From contig NC_052395.1 in NCBI RefSeq assembly GCF_009389715.1, positions 25,945,670 to 26,009,669 on the forward strand: a DNA stretch of 64,000 nucleotides, given 5' to 3'. A program made the position numbers and the translations under genes. The notes under the pieces were generated by a model. The model did not search any database. It had not been told where the DNA came from and worked only from the letters and a program-made list of their open reading frames with translations. Below are positions 46,575 to 59,149 of this stretch, piece after piece. Origin of the DNA: Phoenix dactylifera (taxonomy: Eukaryota; Streptophyta; Magnoliopsida; Arecales; Arecaceae). Numbering within the stretch: position 1 is the first letter of the stretch; every line of letters starts with the position of its first letter.

Positions 46575-49500
46575 ATGTCAATGGCTTCCAACCTGATAGT
46601 TCGAATTCTAGATAACAATAGGTTGACCGGACCAAACTATAAAGATTGGCTCCGCAACTTAAAGATTGTCTTGAGTTGTGAAAATATAGCTTCTATTCTT
46701 GACCATGAACTTCCGGTGTTACCAACCCGTACAACCAATGAGCAGCGTGAGACGCATGCAAAATGGTTGGATGACGACAATAAGGTTAGGTGCTACATTT
46801 TGGCATCTATGTCCAACGAATTGCAATGCCAGCATGAGAGCATGAAGACTGCTAAGGACATACTTGATCACCTACAAGAGTTGTATGGTGAACAGAGTCG
46901 TGCAGCGAGGTTTGAAGTGTCCAAGCGGCTCTTCAAAGCCAAGATGCGCGATGGGCAGTCTGTCCATGAACATGGTTTGACCATGATCAAGGATCTTGAG
47001 GAGCTTGAGAAGCTTGACATGACCATGCACAAGGATTTGCAAACGGATTTGATCCTACAATCGTTGCCATGTTCATATGGGCAGTTTATTGTAAACTACC
47101 ATATGAATAAAATTGAATGCACAAACTTGAATTGTTGAATATGTTGGTGACAACTGAGGGAGCCTTGAAAGGTTCAAGAGGCACAGTTCTCGCTGCTGAG
47201 CTAGCTTCTACTTCCAAGAAAAAGTCTACTGGGAAGAAGAAGAAGCCTGCGAAGAACCAGAAGACCGAGAAAAAGCCGAAGAAGGAAGTTCCTAAGAAGA
47301 AGGCCGAACCCAATGGAAAATGTTTCCATTGCAATGAAGACGACCATTGGAAGAGGAACTGTCCTATCTACATGGAAAACATAAAGATCAAGAAGGGTGA
47401 CACGCCTTTTGAAGGTATGTCTAATATGCTCATTATTGAAACTAATCTAATGGTTTCTTCTATTTCCAGTTGGATTATAGACTCTGGTTCTAGTGTTCAC
47501 TGTGCACTACCATGCAGGATCTAAAGAAAAGTAGAAGGCTTACGGAAGGTGCGGTAATCCTACGGGTTGGCAATGGAGCAAGAGTTGCTGCTGTTGCTGT
47601 GGGCACATTTCCTTTGCATTTACCGTCAGAATTTAGTTTAATACTGAGAGATTGTTATTTTGTACCTAGTACTAGCAGAAATCTGATTTCTGTATCTTGT
47701 CTAGCATAGGAACATTATGAATTCAATTTCAATAAAGACTACATTTCCATTTATTTGCGAAATAAACTGTTTGGACGTGGTTTTATGATTGACGGTCTCT
47801 ATCACTTACATATAGATGTATCTGTGAATGTATCTGAGCATACAATGAGTACCATAGGATCTAAAAGATCTAGAGATGAGATAAATCAAAAGTATTTATG
47901 GCACCTCAGACTTGGTCATATAGGAGAAGGCAGAATTAACAAATTGGAGAAACATGGGCTTTTGAGTTCATTGACTTCTGAGTCATATCCGATTTATGAA
48001 TCCCGCCTTCAAGAAAAAATGGCCAAATTACCCTTTGTAGGACACGGGGAGAGGTCCGCTGAAATACTTGCCCTAGTACACACTGATGTGTGTGGCCCAT
48101 TCGATGTGCAGGGTAGGGGTCAATTTTTCTACTTTATTACTTTTACCGATGATTTCTCACGGTATGGTTATGTCTATCTTATGAGACATAAATCTGAAGC
48201 ATTTGAAAGGTTCAAAGAATTCAGATTTGAAGTAGAAAAACAGACAGAAAAACTCATTAAGGTTCTTCGATCAGATCGAGGAGAATACCTTAGTAGAGAG
48301 TTTTGCGATTATCTCAAACAAAATGGTATAGTTTCACAATGGACACCTCCTGGAACACCTCAACTCAACGGAGTGTGAGAAAGGAGGAATCAGACCCTAT
48401 TGGATATGGTCAGGTCCATGATGAGCTTCACTGACTTATCCTTATTCTTGTGGGGAGATGCCCTACTTACAGCTATCTACATATTGAATAGAGTTTCCTC
48501 TAAGTCCATTCCTACCACACCATATGAGATATGGCATAGTAAGAAACCAAGTCTTGGTTATCTCAAGATTTGGGGATGTCCGACCCAAGTCAAACGACAA
48601 CAGGCAGACAAGTTAGAGGCTAGGACAATTGATACTCGTTTCATTGGATATCCTAAAGAGTCATTAAGATATAATTTTTACATCCCAGAAGACCACAAAG
48701 TGTTTGTAAGCCGACATGCCATCTTCTTAGAAAAACAGTTTATCCTTGATAGAGGCAATGGAAGGAAAATTGAGCTCGAAGAGAAAGTCTTTCAAGAGCA
48801 ACGAGCAATTGAGCCTAGTGAACCTATTCACATTGAGCCAATACACCTCGTCCACTTCGTAGATCCAGTAGGATCTTCCATTCTCCTGAAAGATACTTAG
48901 GTATGTTTACAGAGGACATAGAGGAAGAGTTCCTCATGGGAGGAAGAGATCATAGTAATGATCCCAAGACCTACAACGAAGCGATGTTAGACATCGACTC
49001 CGAAAAATGGATGGACGCAATGAAATTAGAAATAGACTCCATGTATTCCAACCAAGTATGGACCTTAGTAGATCCACCTGAAGGTATTGTACCTATTGGG
49101 TGTAAATGGATCTACAAAAGAAAAATAGGTCCGAATAGCAAGGTCGAGACCTATAAGGCAAGGTTGGTGGCAAAAGGTTATAGTCAGTACGAATGCATTG
49201 ACTATCAGGATACCTTTTCACCGATAGCCATGCTGAAGTCCATTCGAACGTTGCTTGCATTGCAGCTTATCATGATTATGAGATATGGTAGATGGATGTG
49301 AAAACTGCATTCCTTAATGGATATCTTGAGAAAGATATCTATATGAAACAGCCTCAGGGTTTCACTTCCAGTGATGGTGATCACAAGGTCTGCAAGCTGC
49401 AAAGATTCATTTATGGACTAACGCAAGCATCTCGGAGTTGGAACACTCGTTTCGATGATGTGATCAAATCGTTTGATTTCATCAAAAACGAAGAGGAACC

Positions 49501-50509
49501 ATGTGTATACAAAAAGGTCAGTGGAAGGGCTATAGTATTCCTCGTATTGTACGTGGATGATATACTCCTAATTGGGAATGATATTCCCATGCTCACATCG
49601 GTCAAGTTATGGCTGTCTAAGAAGTTCTCCATGAAAGACCTAAGTGAAGCATCTTATATTTTGGGGATTAAGGTCTATAGAGATAGATCTAAGAGGATGC
49701 TTCGCCTATCACAGAAAATATACAGAGAGGAAGTGCTGAAGAGGTTTAGCATAGAAAACTCTAAAAGGGAATTGTTACCCCTAAGGCATGGGATAAATCT
49801 CTTCAAGAAGATGTGTCCCAAAATATCTGAAAAGATTCAGCGCATGAGTAGGATCCCTTATGCATCGGCAATAGGGAGCCTCATGTATGCCATGCTATGT
49901 ACTCGACCTGATATAGCACATGCTGTGAGTGTCACGAGCAGATTTCAGTCGAATCCAGGCGAGGAGCACTGGATAGCTGTGAAAAATATCCTTAAGTACT
50001 TGAGAAGGACTAAGGATGTATTTTTGGTCTTTGGAGGAGGCACATAGTTAAAGGTAGAAGGATATACTGATTCAGACTTCATGATTGACCCTGATGATAG
50101 AAAGTCTACATCAGGATATGCATTCTTATGCAATGGAGGATCGATAAATTGGAAGAGTTCCAAGCAACCGATTATTGCAGATTCTACCATGGAAGCAGAG
50201 TTCATTGCTGCATTGGATGCTGCGAAGGAAGCGTTCTGGTACAAGAAGTTTGTCGAAGAGCTAGGAGTCATGTCATCAGATGTCATAACCCTTTTCTGCG
50301 ACAACAACAGCGCCATAGCACTAGCTAAGGAGCCGAGGTCTCACCAGAAGTCCAAGCACATAGAGCGGCGATTTCATCTAATTCGCGACTACCTCGAAAA
50401 GAAATATGTAGAGGTGCAGAGAGTAGACTCCACTGATAACGTGGCGGACCCATTCACTAAGCAGCTGAGTCAGAAGAAATTAGAAGTCCATCTTGAAAAT
50501 GGGACTTAA
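46575..50509 (+). pseudogene. Element 4 gag-pol (copia order, multiply broken)
   Basis: Gag starts at 46575 (MSMASNLIVRILDNNRL) and shifts frame near 47110. The knuckle is CFHCNEDDHWKRNC and the protease is WIIDSGSSVHC. A shift near 47510 and a stop at 47707 precede the integrase finger (HLRLGHIGEGRI) and core (HTDVCGPF, TDDFSRYGYVY, RSDRGEYLS). TGA at 48376-48378 falls in the integrase. Reverse transcriptase carries DVKTAFLNGYLEKDIYM and catalytic YVDD (LVLYVDDILLIGND), with breaks near 48900 and 49290. RNase H carries YTDSDF, STMEAEFIA and ADPFTKQL. It cannot make a full polyprotein. Confidence 0.93.
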
Positions 50510-50530
50510 ATACATGTCTGATTGGCTTTA

Positions 50531-50544
50531 GTGCAAGTGGGAGA
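50531..50544 (+). other. Element 4 polypurine tract
   Basis: GTGCAAGTGGGAGA just before the 3' LTR, the usual copia form. Confidence 0.8.
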
Positions 50545-50545
50545 T

Positions 50546-52735
50546 TGTTAGAAGTATGCCCTACAAGCCAACGTAACTGATGCATATTTGTAATTTGGGG
50601 CACAAATTTGTAATTTGACTCTTATTAATAAATAAGATTGGACAATTTGTTTTTCATTCATGTTTGTATATGTCCATGAATCGTCCAAGAAATTAATAGA
50701 TGATGACACATATTCTCAAGGGGTTGAGAATTTGAGGCATGTGTCATTAGGGATTAATTTCTAAATGCTCCTGATCGATGGATCCATCACGAAGGACGGT
50801 GATCGATCCGCTGAGATTAGTACACAGATCATTTAGTCAGATGGACGAGTCACAAGTCCACGGTGTAGAGATACTGGAGTGATTATATGAGTACTTGTTA
50901 GAGAACAAAGTACTGAGCGTGACCAAAAATAGTAGTCATATGGATGTCTATCCACTCGTCAGTGACTACTTATGCTGCAGTTATATGACTGGTCCTTTGA
51001 CCTGCGATGCCTCAGCTATTCACTGTGAGGTTGCTGTAGTTTGACGAGCATGTGAACTTGGGCCCTATCCATTCGGATCCTTGTAGTGCGGATTGGCTAC
51101 AGTAGGTTCATTTTGGAATAGGGTTGCATCTAGATGGGGTCTATCGACCTTGATAGATTAGGAGTGATTCTGTATGATTTATGAGACTGAGTTCGATAAA
51201 TTTCTGGCCAGATATTTTGAAAAAAGAGTTTCCATATCTCGAACTGGAAGTCATATAAATTTGACATATGACGGACGATGGAATTTGACGAGATATCCAT
51301 AACCTCCATCACGTCGGGATCCATGATAGAGGGACTGTATCATATGCTAACTGCACCTAGAGGTTTAGACATTCTATTCTGCTGGGTTGCCACCATATAC
51401 TGCTAGATGTCACTAGTGGATTGTGAGACTCGAAGGTATTCACTTGGTGATCATTGAACCCTGAGAGTAAAACTGAAATCGTTTCAGTCCACTGAAAGGA
51501 GTTTCAGTGATATTGAGATGGAGATCTCAATATGTCTCACTACCAGTCAGAATAGAACCTACGGGGTCACACACATAGAGAATTTAATTAGTAAGACTAT
51601 CATAATTGTGATTTGGAATCACAATAGAAATCAATCATCAATATGATTGGTGATTGAGTTAACCCACTAAGTGTTAGTAAGTTAATGAAAGAAGAATTAA
51701 GTGGAATTGATTGCAATTGGATTGCAATTGGGCTGATTTAATGAGCCAAATCAAATTAGGTTCGACCCAAATTGATTTGGGTTCTTGGGTCAATTTGATT
51801 AAACCAAGGTTTGTGCGGATTTTAAAGACCACATGTCATCGTAGGATGAATATGACTTAAGTCATGTTCATACTATGCGGACTTTAAAGTCCATATAGCG
51901 TCGTAGGATGCATGCTCCCAAATCAATTAATTCTCCTAATGAGATTAGGAATCCTAATATGATTAGAAAATTAATCAATTGATTAAGTGGACACATGTCA
52001 TGCATCTATGAGCACAAGGATTGGATACTTAGCATTAATCCAAGGATGGGTTATAGTCCCATACTCCTAATAAGATTAGGAGAGGCCCTAAACCCAATCT
52101 ATAAAAGGATAGCAATGGAGACATTATGAATTAATTCTCTCCTCTTCCTCTCCATGCCTCCTCTTCTTTCTTCCTCCTTCTCCATGGCAGCAAGGGGTCT
52201 TCATCCTCCTCTTTTTCCACGGTAGCAAGGCAAGGAAGATCCATGTGCAAGGTTCCTCCTTCCTCTTTCTCCATCGCGAGCAAGGTTGAAGAAGAAAGGT
52301 TCTTCATCAAGGAGGTAAGTTACATATTCTTACCAACTTATGATAGTCATGAGAGGTCTTTGCAAGGAGCTAGCATTCCGGTAAGACCCATTCTCAGATG
52401 ATTAGATCCTCATGTGGATACCTGTAGAAGTCGGACAATTGTGCGGCTCAATCAGAAACCTAGAATAGATCATCAGGCTGCGGTGTTCTACACCTGCAGA
52501 ATTTTTGAAGATGAGATCTTCAAATCTAATAACTTCTGATTTTGTTTTAGTTTTATAAATCTTAATCAACCCTCCTCAGATCCTAATCTCCCCTTCCTAA
52601 TAAGTTCAAAGATCTTCTGAATTTGGATCCATAAATTTTTTTTGAATTCTACGATCCGAGGCACGTTCATACGATGAACGACGTTTCGTTCGAATTCCAC
52701 TGCGAACGCCGCATCGAACGGAGCGTAACTCAGCA
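50546..52735 (+). repeat. Element 4, 3' LTR (2190 bp)
   Basis: Partner of 43027-45222 with scattered substitutions and short indels. Confidence 0.93.
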
Positions 52736-52740
52736 GCTAA

Positions 52741-52919
52741 CAGTGTGGTTGACTGGATGGCATCCTTCGCAGCTTATCACTCCGAGAGTTTCACTTGGAA
52801 CAACTTATCCTTGGTTGTATCATCTTTGTTTCTCTTATCCTTTTTTATCTTATAGGCTGCATCTACATCCGTTGTGTGTGAATCGCCGTTGTACCAAAAA
52901 AGAAGAAGAAGAAGAGGAA
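52741..52919 (+). pseudogene. LINE RNase H remnant, 3' piece and tail
   Basis: After the copia TSD, the RNase H frame resumes (SVVDWMASFAAYHSE) and runs into a 3' end of the LINE type: GTTGTACCAAAAAAG then (AAG)n. With 18986-19110 and 42784-43026 this reassembles one LINE tail carrying two separate insertions. Confidence 0.8.
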
Positions 52920-55088
52920 TAATGCAGAAAGATTTGGTTCCTGGCCTCCCACACTTTTTTCCCCCTCGAACTGATTCTAGTGTTATCTTTAATAATTTGT
53001 TGTTTTCGGGAGAACAATGGCATGTGGAATCGAATATCTACATTGAGCCCTGTGTTTTAACTGAAACTTAGAATACGATAAATAATTAATATAAAAATAG
53101 GCTAATAAAAGATAATTAAACAATAATTCATGTCTTGACCTTCTTTATATTACTTTAGAAATCGCTGTATTTGAGAAATCTTTAAATGAGTACTTTACAT
53201 GCATTTGGAATACATGATGTAAAGATATGCAATTTGAGTTTCAAACCAAAGGGTGAATGGCGGAAAATTTTCGGAGGCACTTCCGACAACAAAGAACAAT
53301 GATCAAGGCTACAAGATGTATGGGAGGATTTGTTTTATTGGAGAATTCTTGTTTGGAGATAGTGCCTAAGTTATAACCAAATACAAAAAGTCGATCGAAA
53401 ACTAACAAGTTTTCTATGTCAAATTGTAAATGGATTGTGATGATAATTATTTCCATAATACTTAAGAATATCAATTAGACCATTGCAATCAAGAAAACAA
53501 GTTACATTCAAGGAAAGATTTTCTAATGAAATATGGGAATCATATTCCCATGGAAATACAACTTTTCCGTTTCTCTTCTTTGAAAACTCCAACCAAACAA
53601 GAGGCATCTCATTACTTTTCCGTTGACCACACTTTCTCTTCTTCTTTTCCCGCGAACCAAAGGAGCCCTAAACCTGATTAAGCACCAGGGAAGATTCCAT
53701 GATACCACTATTCCTAGTGCCTTTGCCGTGACAAATTGGTGAACAAATATACAAATTATTTTCGAGCAGATAATTTTGATAATTATTTGCATGTTATTTA
53801 AAAAATTTTTTTTGCATGAATACTCTTCTAAAAATTCAAATTTGCATGAATATCTTTTTAAAATTTATATTTATTTTATAATGGTTCTTCTAACATCATT
53901 AATAAAACCATATTTATTTTAATTAAAAATAAAATAAAGTTTTGAAATTACTTTTTTGTCCCCCATCGCGATGCCTTATAAATGTTTGTGTTTGCACATC
54001 TACCAATTAAGAGTATTTTAGTTATTTTAATTTAAAATTATTAATTTTTTAACAACATTAGATGGCGTGGGTATATATGTAAAAATAAGGATAAAAAAAT
54101 AGAATAGTAAAACAAGTGTTTTACAAGAGTATACATGCAAATATCAATTTTGGAAAGGTATCCATACAAAATTCGATATTTATGAGGATATTTATGAAAA
54201 AAATCCTATTTGAAACCATTTGTTAGACCATTGTAATTAAGAAAACAAGTTAATTTCCATAGCTCACTCATTACTAGCAAATACATGTTCAAAACTGTAG
54301 TAGAATTACTGTGGTTTTACATGCCCTTGCTATGACACATTTGGTAAACCAATATTTGAGGATTATGTAGTTCCTAGGCATATGTTTATACCAAAGATCC
54401 TCCAACGTTTTTTTTTTTTTTTTTTTTTTTTTTTTTGTGAATGCCGTTCTTTTAACTCGTGAACTATTGTTTATATATATAAATTTTAATGTGAGCAGGC
54501 GATACAAATTGGAGCGTTCATTCACCTTTTAGCATGCGGCGGATGCATGGGAAAGCGATGACAATTGCAGGTAAAAAAAAATATGGAATAAAAGAGAAGC
54601 TGCAAAGCGTGAGAAAGGATGTTAAGCTGAGGGATAACAGCTAGGAGAGGATAATTGGGAGGCATTTCTGCATTTTTCTCTCAAATGTAGAGAAAAAATC
54701 CATGGCTTGTGTTGTATCAAATGAATAAGAAAGCAAGATCATTTATTTTACCATTAAGAGCAAACTTCGGAGTAGTGACTAAGGCTTTGTTCATATGTCC
54801 ACTTGTCTCTGCAGCACCTTCATAAAAAATTGGGACATGAGTCGGGATCTTTGGCAGTACATATTTTGGATCGTAGAAAGTTGTATAGTTTTCGATTGCC
54901 GTCATATTATTCAATTATGAAAATAGATGGTTGTCTAATAACACGGTGCGTATGACACCAATGACGTAGATGACATGGTGGCATCGAAATTGTGTAGCTC
55001 TTTCGTTGCAAACGTACACCATAGAAGATCTGAACTCTCATCCTAAATGAATAATATGAATTGTTCTTGGTGTTGAGAGTATATATTG
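52920..55088. other. AT-rich intergenic DNA
   Basis: No gene recognised. Holds a poly-T run of about 33 at 54406-54438. A 65-codon minus-strand open frame at 54717-54914 (MNNMTAIENYTTFYDPKYV) looks protein-like but matches nothing I know. Confidence 0.5.
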
Positions 55089-55098
55089 TATTATAGGC

Positions 55099-55429
55099 TT
55101 TTTTTTTTTTTGATCGAAAACTACCTTCATATAGATCTCACATGAGTACTGCCTGCCAAATTAAAAGAAAGAAGATGATACAGAGGGCGAGGTATATCTC
55201 CAACCGTGGTCCAAATCATACCATCCGAATGTCAGGCCATAAAAGAGGCGATCCAGTCTACTGCACTGTTCGTCTCACGATAAACATGTGCTACATGGAA
55301 AGAACCCATCTTTCTGGCCAGACCACAGATCTCGTGAAGCAGCGGGTGCCCGTCTCCATCCAAATCTCCTTTCTGTATTCAGTCAACTATCGTGGCAGAG
55401 TCTCCCTCTAGTAACATCCTGTCCCCCTT
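55099..55429 (-). mobile_element. Short 5'-truncated LINE (RNase H tail)
   Basis: Reads on the minus strand: a LINE RNase H end (LLEGDSATIVD, HVYRETNSAVDWIASF) with stops, a GATC-poly-A tail (poly-T on plus at 55099-55110), and target duplications TATTATAGGC at 55089-55098 and 55430-55439. A typical abortive LINE insertion of 331 bp. Confidence 0.88.
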
Positions 55430-55439
55430 TATTATAGGC

Positions 55440-56675
55440 TTTTCAGGGTCATGGCAATATATTAGACCCATGCAATGCCTTGAAATCCGCACAACACTCA
55501 AATTATTGTAAAAGTATGCAGATACAAGAGGATGTACTTTGGATGCTGTCAAGATGGTTGTGTTGAGATATGCACTCTATAAAAAAAGTAATGCATTTTG
55601 AACTATACCTTCAATTACTTTGTTATGCATTTTGTGTAACCCTAAAAATATTGATAAAGGCCACATTTTATTGTCCCCATCGCATCATAGAATCAATAAT
55701 TTTGTTATTACATATAGCATACATGCAGATGATTATGCAAATAGACATGGCATCCTTAGCTAAATCATTAGAAGTGGGCATGAATACTTTTGAAAAATTT
55801 TACCAGTTCCACATCGTTCCATGCATCATACCCTAAATTCTTAGGTTCTAAAACAGTGTCCCTGCAGTAAGATCCAAATGATCTCTATTCTTACCTATAT
55901 TTTTCAATCAAGAGCATGTGGATTCATCATGCTACTTTTTTCCTCCAAGGCATATAAAAATTCAAGATTCAGACAACGATTCTTATCGGATTCAGATTTG
56001 GATTATGACCATCGGATTCGAGTAATTATGAATTACTCGACCGTTAGCCTTGACTTGCCATCACTACATTTGCAAGATTCCATGGGAAAAAAACAAAAAA
56101 CGTTGCACTGCACCTTGCCCTTCGAAAGAAATCAGAATACAAAGCCTTCCATCTGAATCCTCACCGTGGAATCTGGTATACAAATCCTCACCGTGGAATT
56201 CCTCCCACTTTAATGAATGCGAGGTGGAAGTTTGTGTTTAATAAATAAAGAAATATCAAAAGATAACGTCTATTTTTTTTTTTGGGTGCAAATAGCGTCT
56301 CTCGTTGAAACACTCATGTCCCTTCCCAAAATGCACCTTCCCCCGCAAAAAATGAAACACGTGCAGGACTCGCTGGAAAAAAATGCCAATTCCCGGAATG
56401 CCCCTCCCGTATGCGGTTTCCACGGTGGGCCCCACTCTCTCTAATAGCGTAACAGTCCCGCCTTCCATTTTAAAAACCACTGTTTCGCACCGATTCGCTG
56501 GATTCCTTCCCCTCTCATCTTCCCGCCTCTTCACCCCCACCCCCACCCCCTCCCCCTCCTTAAAACCCCCCCCAAACCCCACCCCTTCTCTCGCCCCCTC
56601 CCCACCCCCTCTCCCCCCTCGCTCTCTCGAAAGGAAGCCAATCCCCCCTCTTTCTCTGCCTCCTCCCCTTCCGCC
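55440..56675. other. Intergenic DNA and promoter of the 125-aa gene
   Basis: AT-rich to about 56270, then a strongly C/T-rich stretch at 56500-56670 typical of plant core promoter and 5' UTR pyrimidine patches. AATCCTCACCGTGGAAT occurs twice near 56156 and 56186. Confidence 0.5.
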
Positions 56676-57053
56676 ATGAACCGGAGGCTTCGAAGCCCCA
56701 ACGCCAAGATCGAGGGGCGGTTCCACCGGTACCTGAGGCCGGGTGCCCTCGCCCGGCTCCGGGACTCCAGGATTTCTGCCCGATCTCCCCGATCTACCCT
56801 TAAGATCCCGATCCCCCGCCTATCCCCTCCTTCCTCCCCACAGGCCACACCAAACGCGGCGGCGGCCGCCGCCGCCTCCCGGATGGACGGCTCTCCTTAC
56901 TTCGCCGTCAGGTCCCATGGCCCCCGGTTCCTGCAGCGGAAGAAGCTAGTCGCCGCCAAGTCCATATTTTTCGTCCCCTCGAGCCCATCGGGGCCGGAGT
57001 TGTCGGATGCTGTTGTGGATGTATTTAACTCCGATCTCATTGTAGCTCACTGA
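56676..57053 (+). CDS. Small basic protein of unknown function (125 aa)
   Basis: ATG 56676 to TGA 57053, one exon. The N-terminus is very basic (MNRRLRSPNAKIEGRFHRYL then PGALARLRDSRISARS). The middle is Pro/Ser/Ala-rich with an eight-Ala run. The C-terminal block (SHGPRFLQRKKLVAAKSIFF, ending DVFNSDLIVAH) looks conserved. No signal peptide or membrane segment. GC-rich codon use contrasts with the T-rich DNA that follows, and the pyrimidine-rich leader supports a real gene. I believe plants have relatives of this protein, but I know no function. Arg-rich ends suggest nucleic-acid or nuclear association, which is a guess. Confidence 0.72.
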   Translation: MNRRLRSPNAKIEGRFHRYLRPGALARLRDSRISARSPRSTLKIPIPRLSPPSSPQATPNAAAAAAASRMDGSPYFAVRSHGPRFLQRKKLVAAKSIFFVPSSPSGPELSDAVVDVFNSDLIVAH

Positions 57054-58440
57054 ATAGAAATAAACGGGGACTTCTTTCTATGTAGAATTTTTTAAAAATC
57101 TTTCTCCTCTTTTTCTTTTTTTGTTGGATGACAAATGTTCGTGATTGTGATGGGTTATGTGAATGAATCATTGGATAGATCAAGAGTTCAATCATCGGAT
57201 TATTCAGATTTCTGGTTTAGGATTTTCTTTATCTTGGATTTTGAGATGGGGAAATTGGTGGAATGTGCTCCTTTTGTGGACCTGAAGAGGAAGATTGGTT
57301 TATTCCATCTGTTCCCTCCAAAAAAAAAGCATTTTTGCTGTGGAAAGCACTAGTCTTTCTCAGATTTTATTAATACCGGTTATCTTTTTGATTTATCATG
57401 TAATCAAAGGGGTTGTTATTCATCCAGAAATAAGAAATATCATGTTTTTTTTCCTTGTTGCTTGCTGTTCTGATCGGGTTTTGTTCCAATACTGCCGCAG
57501 TTCATCAAGATTTTTTTTCCTTCATGAAACTTGAAAACTGTTTCCTTTTATACTGGATTTGCTTACCTTCTGCGTTTTCATCAGATTGATTGAGTTTAAA
57601 GGCTCTCTTTTAATTATTCCCTGGGCTCCAGAGTAATCAACTTAGTTCTTCTGTTAATTATGATCTTCTTTAATCTGATTTTGATTTCCTTGTTATCTTG
57701 GTTCAATCATGTAAAATAAGTTTCTTTTGAAGTTGCGAATCTTGAACTGCCATGCCTGCCTATTGTAGGTGCTTCATTAGACCATCTTTCCAACTTGGCA
57801 AGTTTGGTGTTTCCACCAATGGCTGATTGCAACACTAAGCGATGAATGCTCGCATTTTTCTTCAAATGCCTTTTGTAAATGCAACTTTCCAGAAGGGTTT
57901 TTACTGAATTTTCACCAAATCTGGAGATTATGATATTAATTTATCAGTGATTATGTGATTTGATTTTTCCTTTTGCATCAGGCTTAGTTCTTTAATTATT
58001 TGTATTCATCTATAGAGTGGCTTTAATTAGTAGTTGATGCTTCTTGGACATGATAAGGAAAAGATCTGAATTTCATTGTCCAATTCCAAGAGCTTCTCTA
58101 TGTTCTTCCTGATCCTTTAATTAACTTTGTAGTTAATTATCCAAGAAACTTACGCAACCAGACACAAATACACTTTAGATGCTTCTCTCTTGATTTAAAT
58201 GGTAGTGTTTGCTGTGGTTGATTAATGGTATATGACTGATTAGATGCTTCTCACTTAATTTAATTTGAAAGTGTTTGCTTTAGTTGATTAATGGTATAAA
58301 ACTGATTGACTTGGTGACGTCAATTTAATGCCTGTGGTCTTGCTCCAAGTGGTCATTTTCCTGAACTTCGAGTTCATATCTGATTCTCCGAGATAACTGA
58401 ACTGTCTAACTTGGATAAATGCGATCATTGTAAATTTATG
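57054..58440. other. T-rich non-coding DNA downstream of the 125-aa gene
   Basis: 3' UTR and flank, or introns of an untranslated region. An 84-bp imperfect tandem duplication lies at about 58178-58345 (GTTGATTAATGGTAT in both copies). No coding exon recognised. Confidence 0.5.
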
Positions 58441-58458
58441 TGCTTAAGAATCTAAATA

Positions 58459-58985
58459 TATAGCTGTGACATTGGCTGACTATGCTATTTAAGGCTTATA
58501 GATTAGAATCTTTTGCCTCAATGCCTGTTGAATCTTTTCATCTGTGTCCCAAATGGCATATTGCAGAAGTGATTACCTCATATTTCTGTGCTTCAAGAGT
58601 CCACATTTATATAATTGTGACATTTTCTGTCTGTGCTGTTTAAGGCTTATGGTTAAGAATCTGTTGCCTCAATATTTGTCGAAATTTCACCATCTGATGT
58701 CCTGAATGGTGTACTACAAAAGTAATAGCTCTGGTAAGTGTATATAAATATATAATTGCGATGTTTGTGGGCTATGCTATCTAATGAAAGAATCCGTTGC
58801 CTCAACAACTGATGAAACTTTACTGTTTGATGTGCTGAATGCCATATTATGAAAGAGATAGTCCTATAAGAGTGTATGGATATATGATTTCTATGTTTTC
58901 TGACTAGGCTATTTAAGGCTTATGAATAAGGATCTGTTGGCTAAATGCCTCCTGAATGGTGTATTACAAAAGAGAAAAGTAACCA
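58459..58985. repeat. Decayed 130-150-bp tandem repeat (4 copies)
   Basis: Units begin at about 58459, 58610, 58749 and 58881. They share TATA-T-GTGACAT, GCTATTTAAGGCTTA, GTTGCCTCAA and CTGAATGGTGTA-type blocks, with many substitutions. Confidence 0.75.
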
Positions 58986-59149
58986 TTTAGTCTACTCTTA
59001 CTGTTTTTCCTGCATTAGTATGACTTGGTTAGCCAAAGTTGGCTTTGCTTGTTTTTGCTCATCAACAGGTATAACCAATGAAGTCTCTTATGTTTAGTCA
59101 TGCCAAATTAGCTCTCATTTGCATTTGTATACTTATTAAAGGCACTTCC

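Larger units (their letters stand above)
43027..52735 (+). mobile_element. Ty1/copia retrotransposon, element 4
   Basis: 9,709 bp with long LTRs (43027-45222 and 50546-52735) and TSD GCTAA (43022-43026 and 52736-52740). Order on the plus strand: LTR, initiator tRNA-Met primer site, a 1.3-kb leader with repeats, gag, protease, integrase, reverse transcriptase, RNase H (copia order), polypurine tract, LTR. The coding region has several stops and frameshifts. The LTRs have diverged more than those of elements 2 and 3, so it looks older. Confidence 0.95.
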
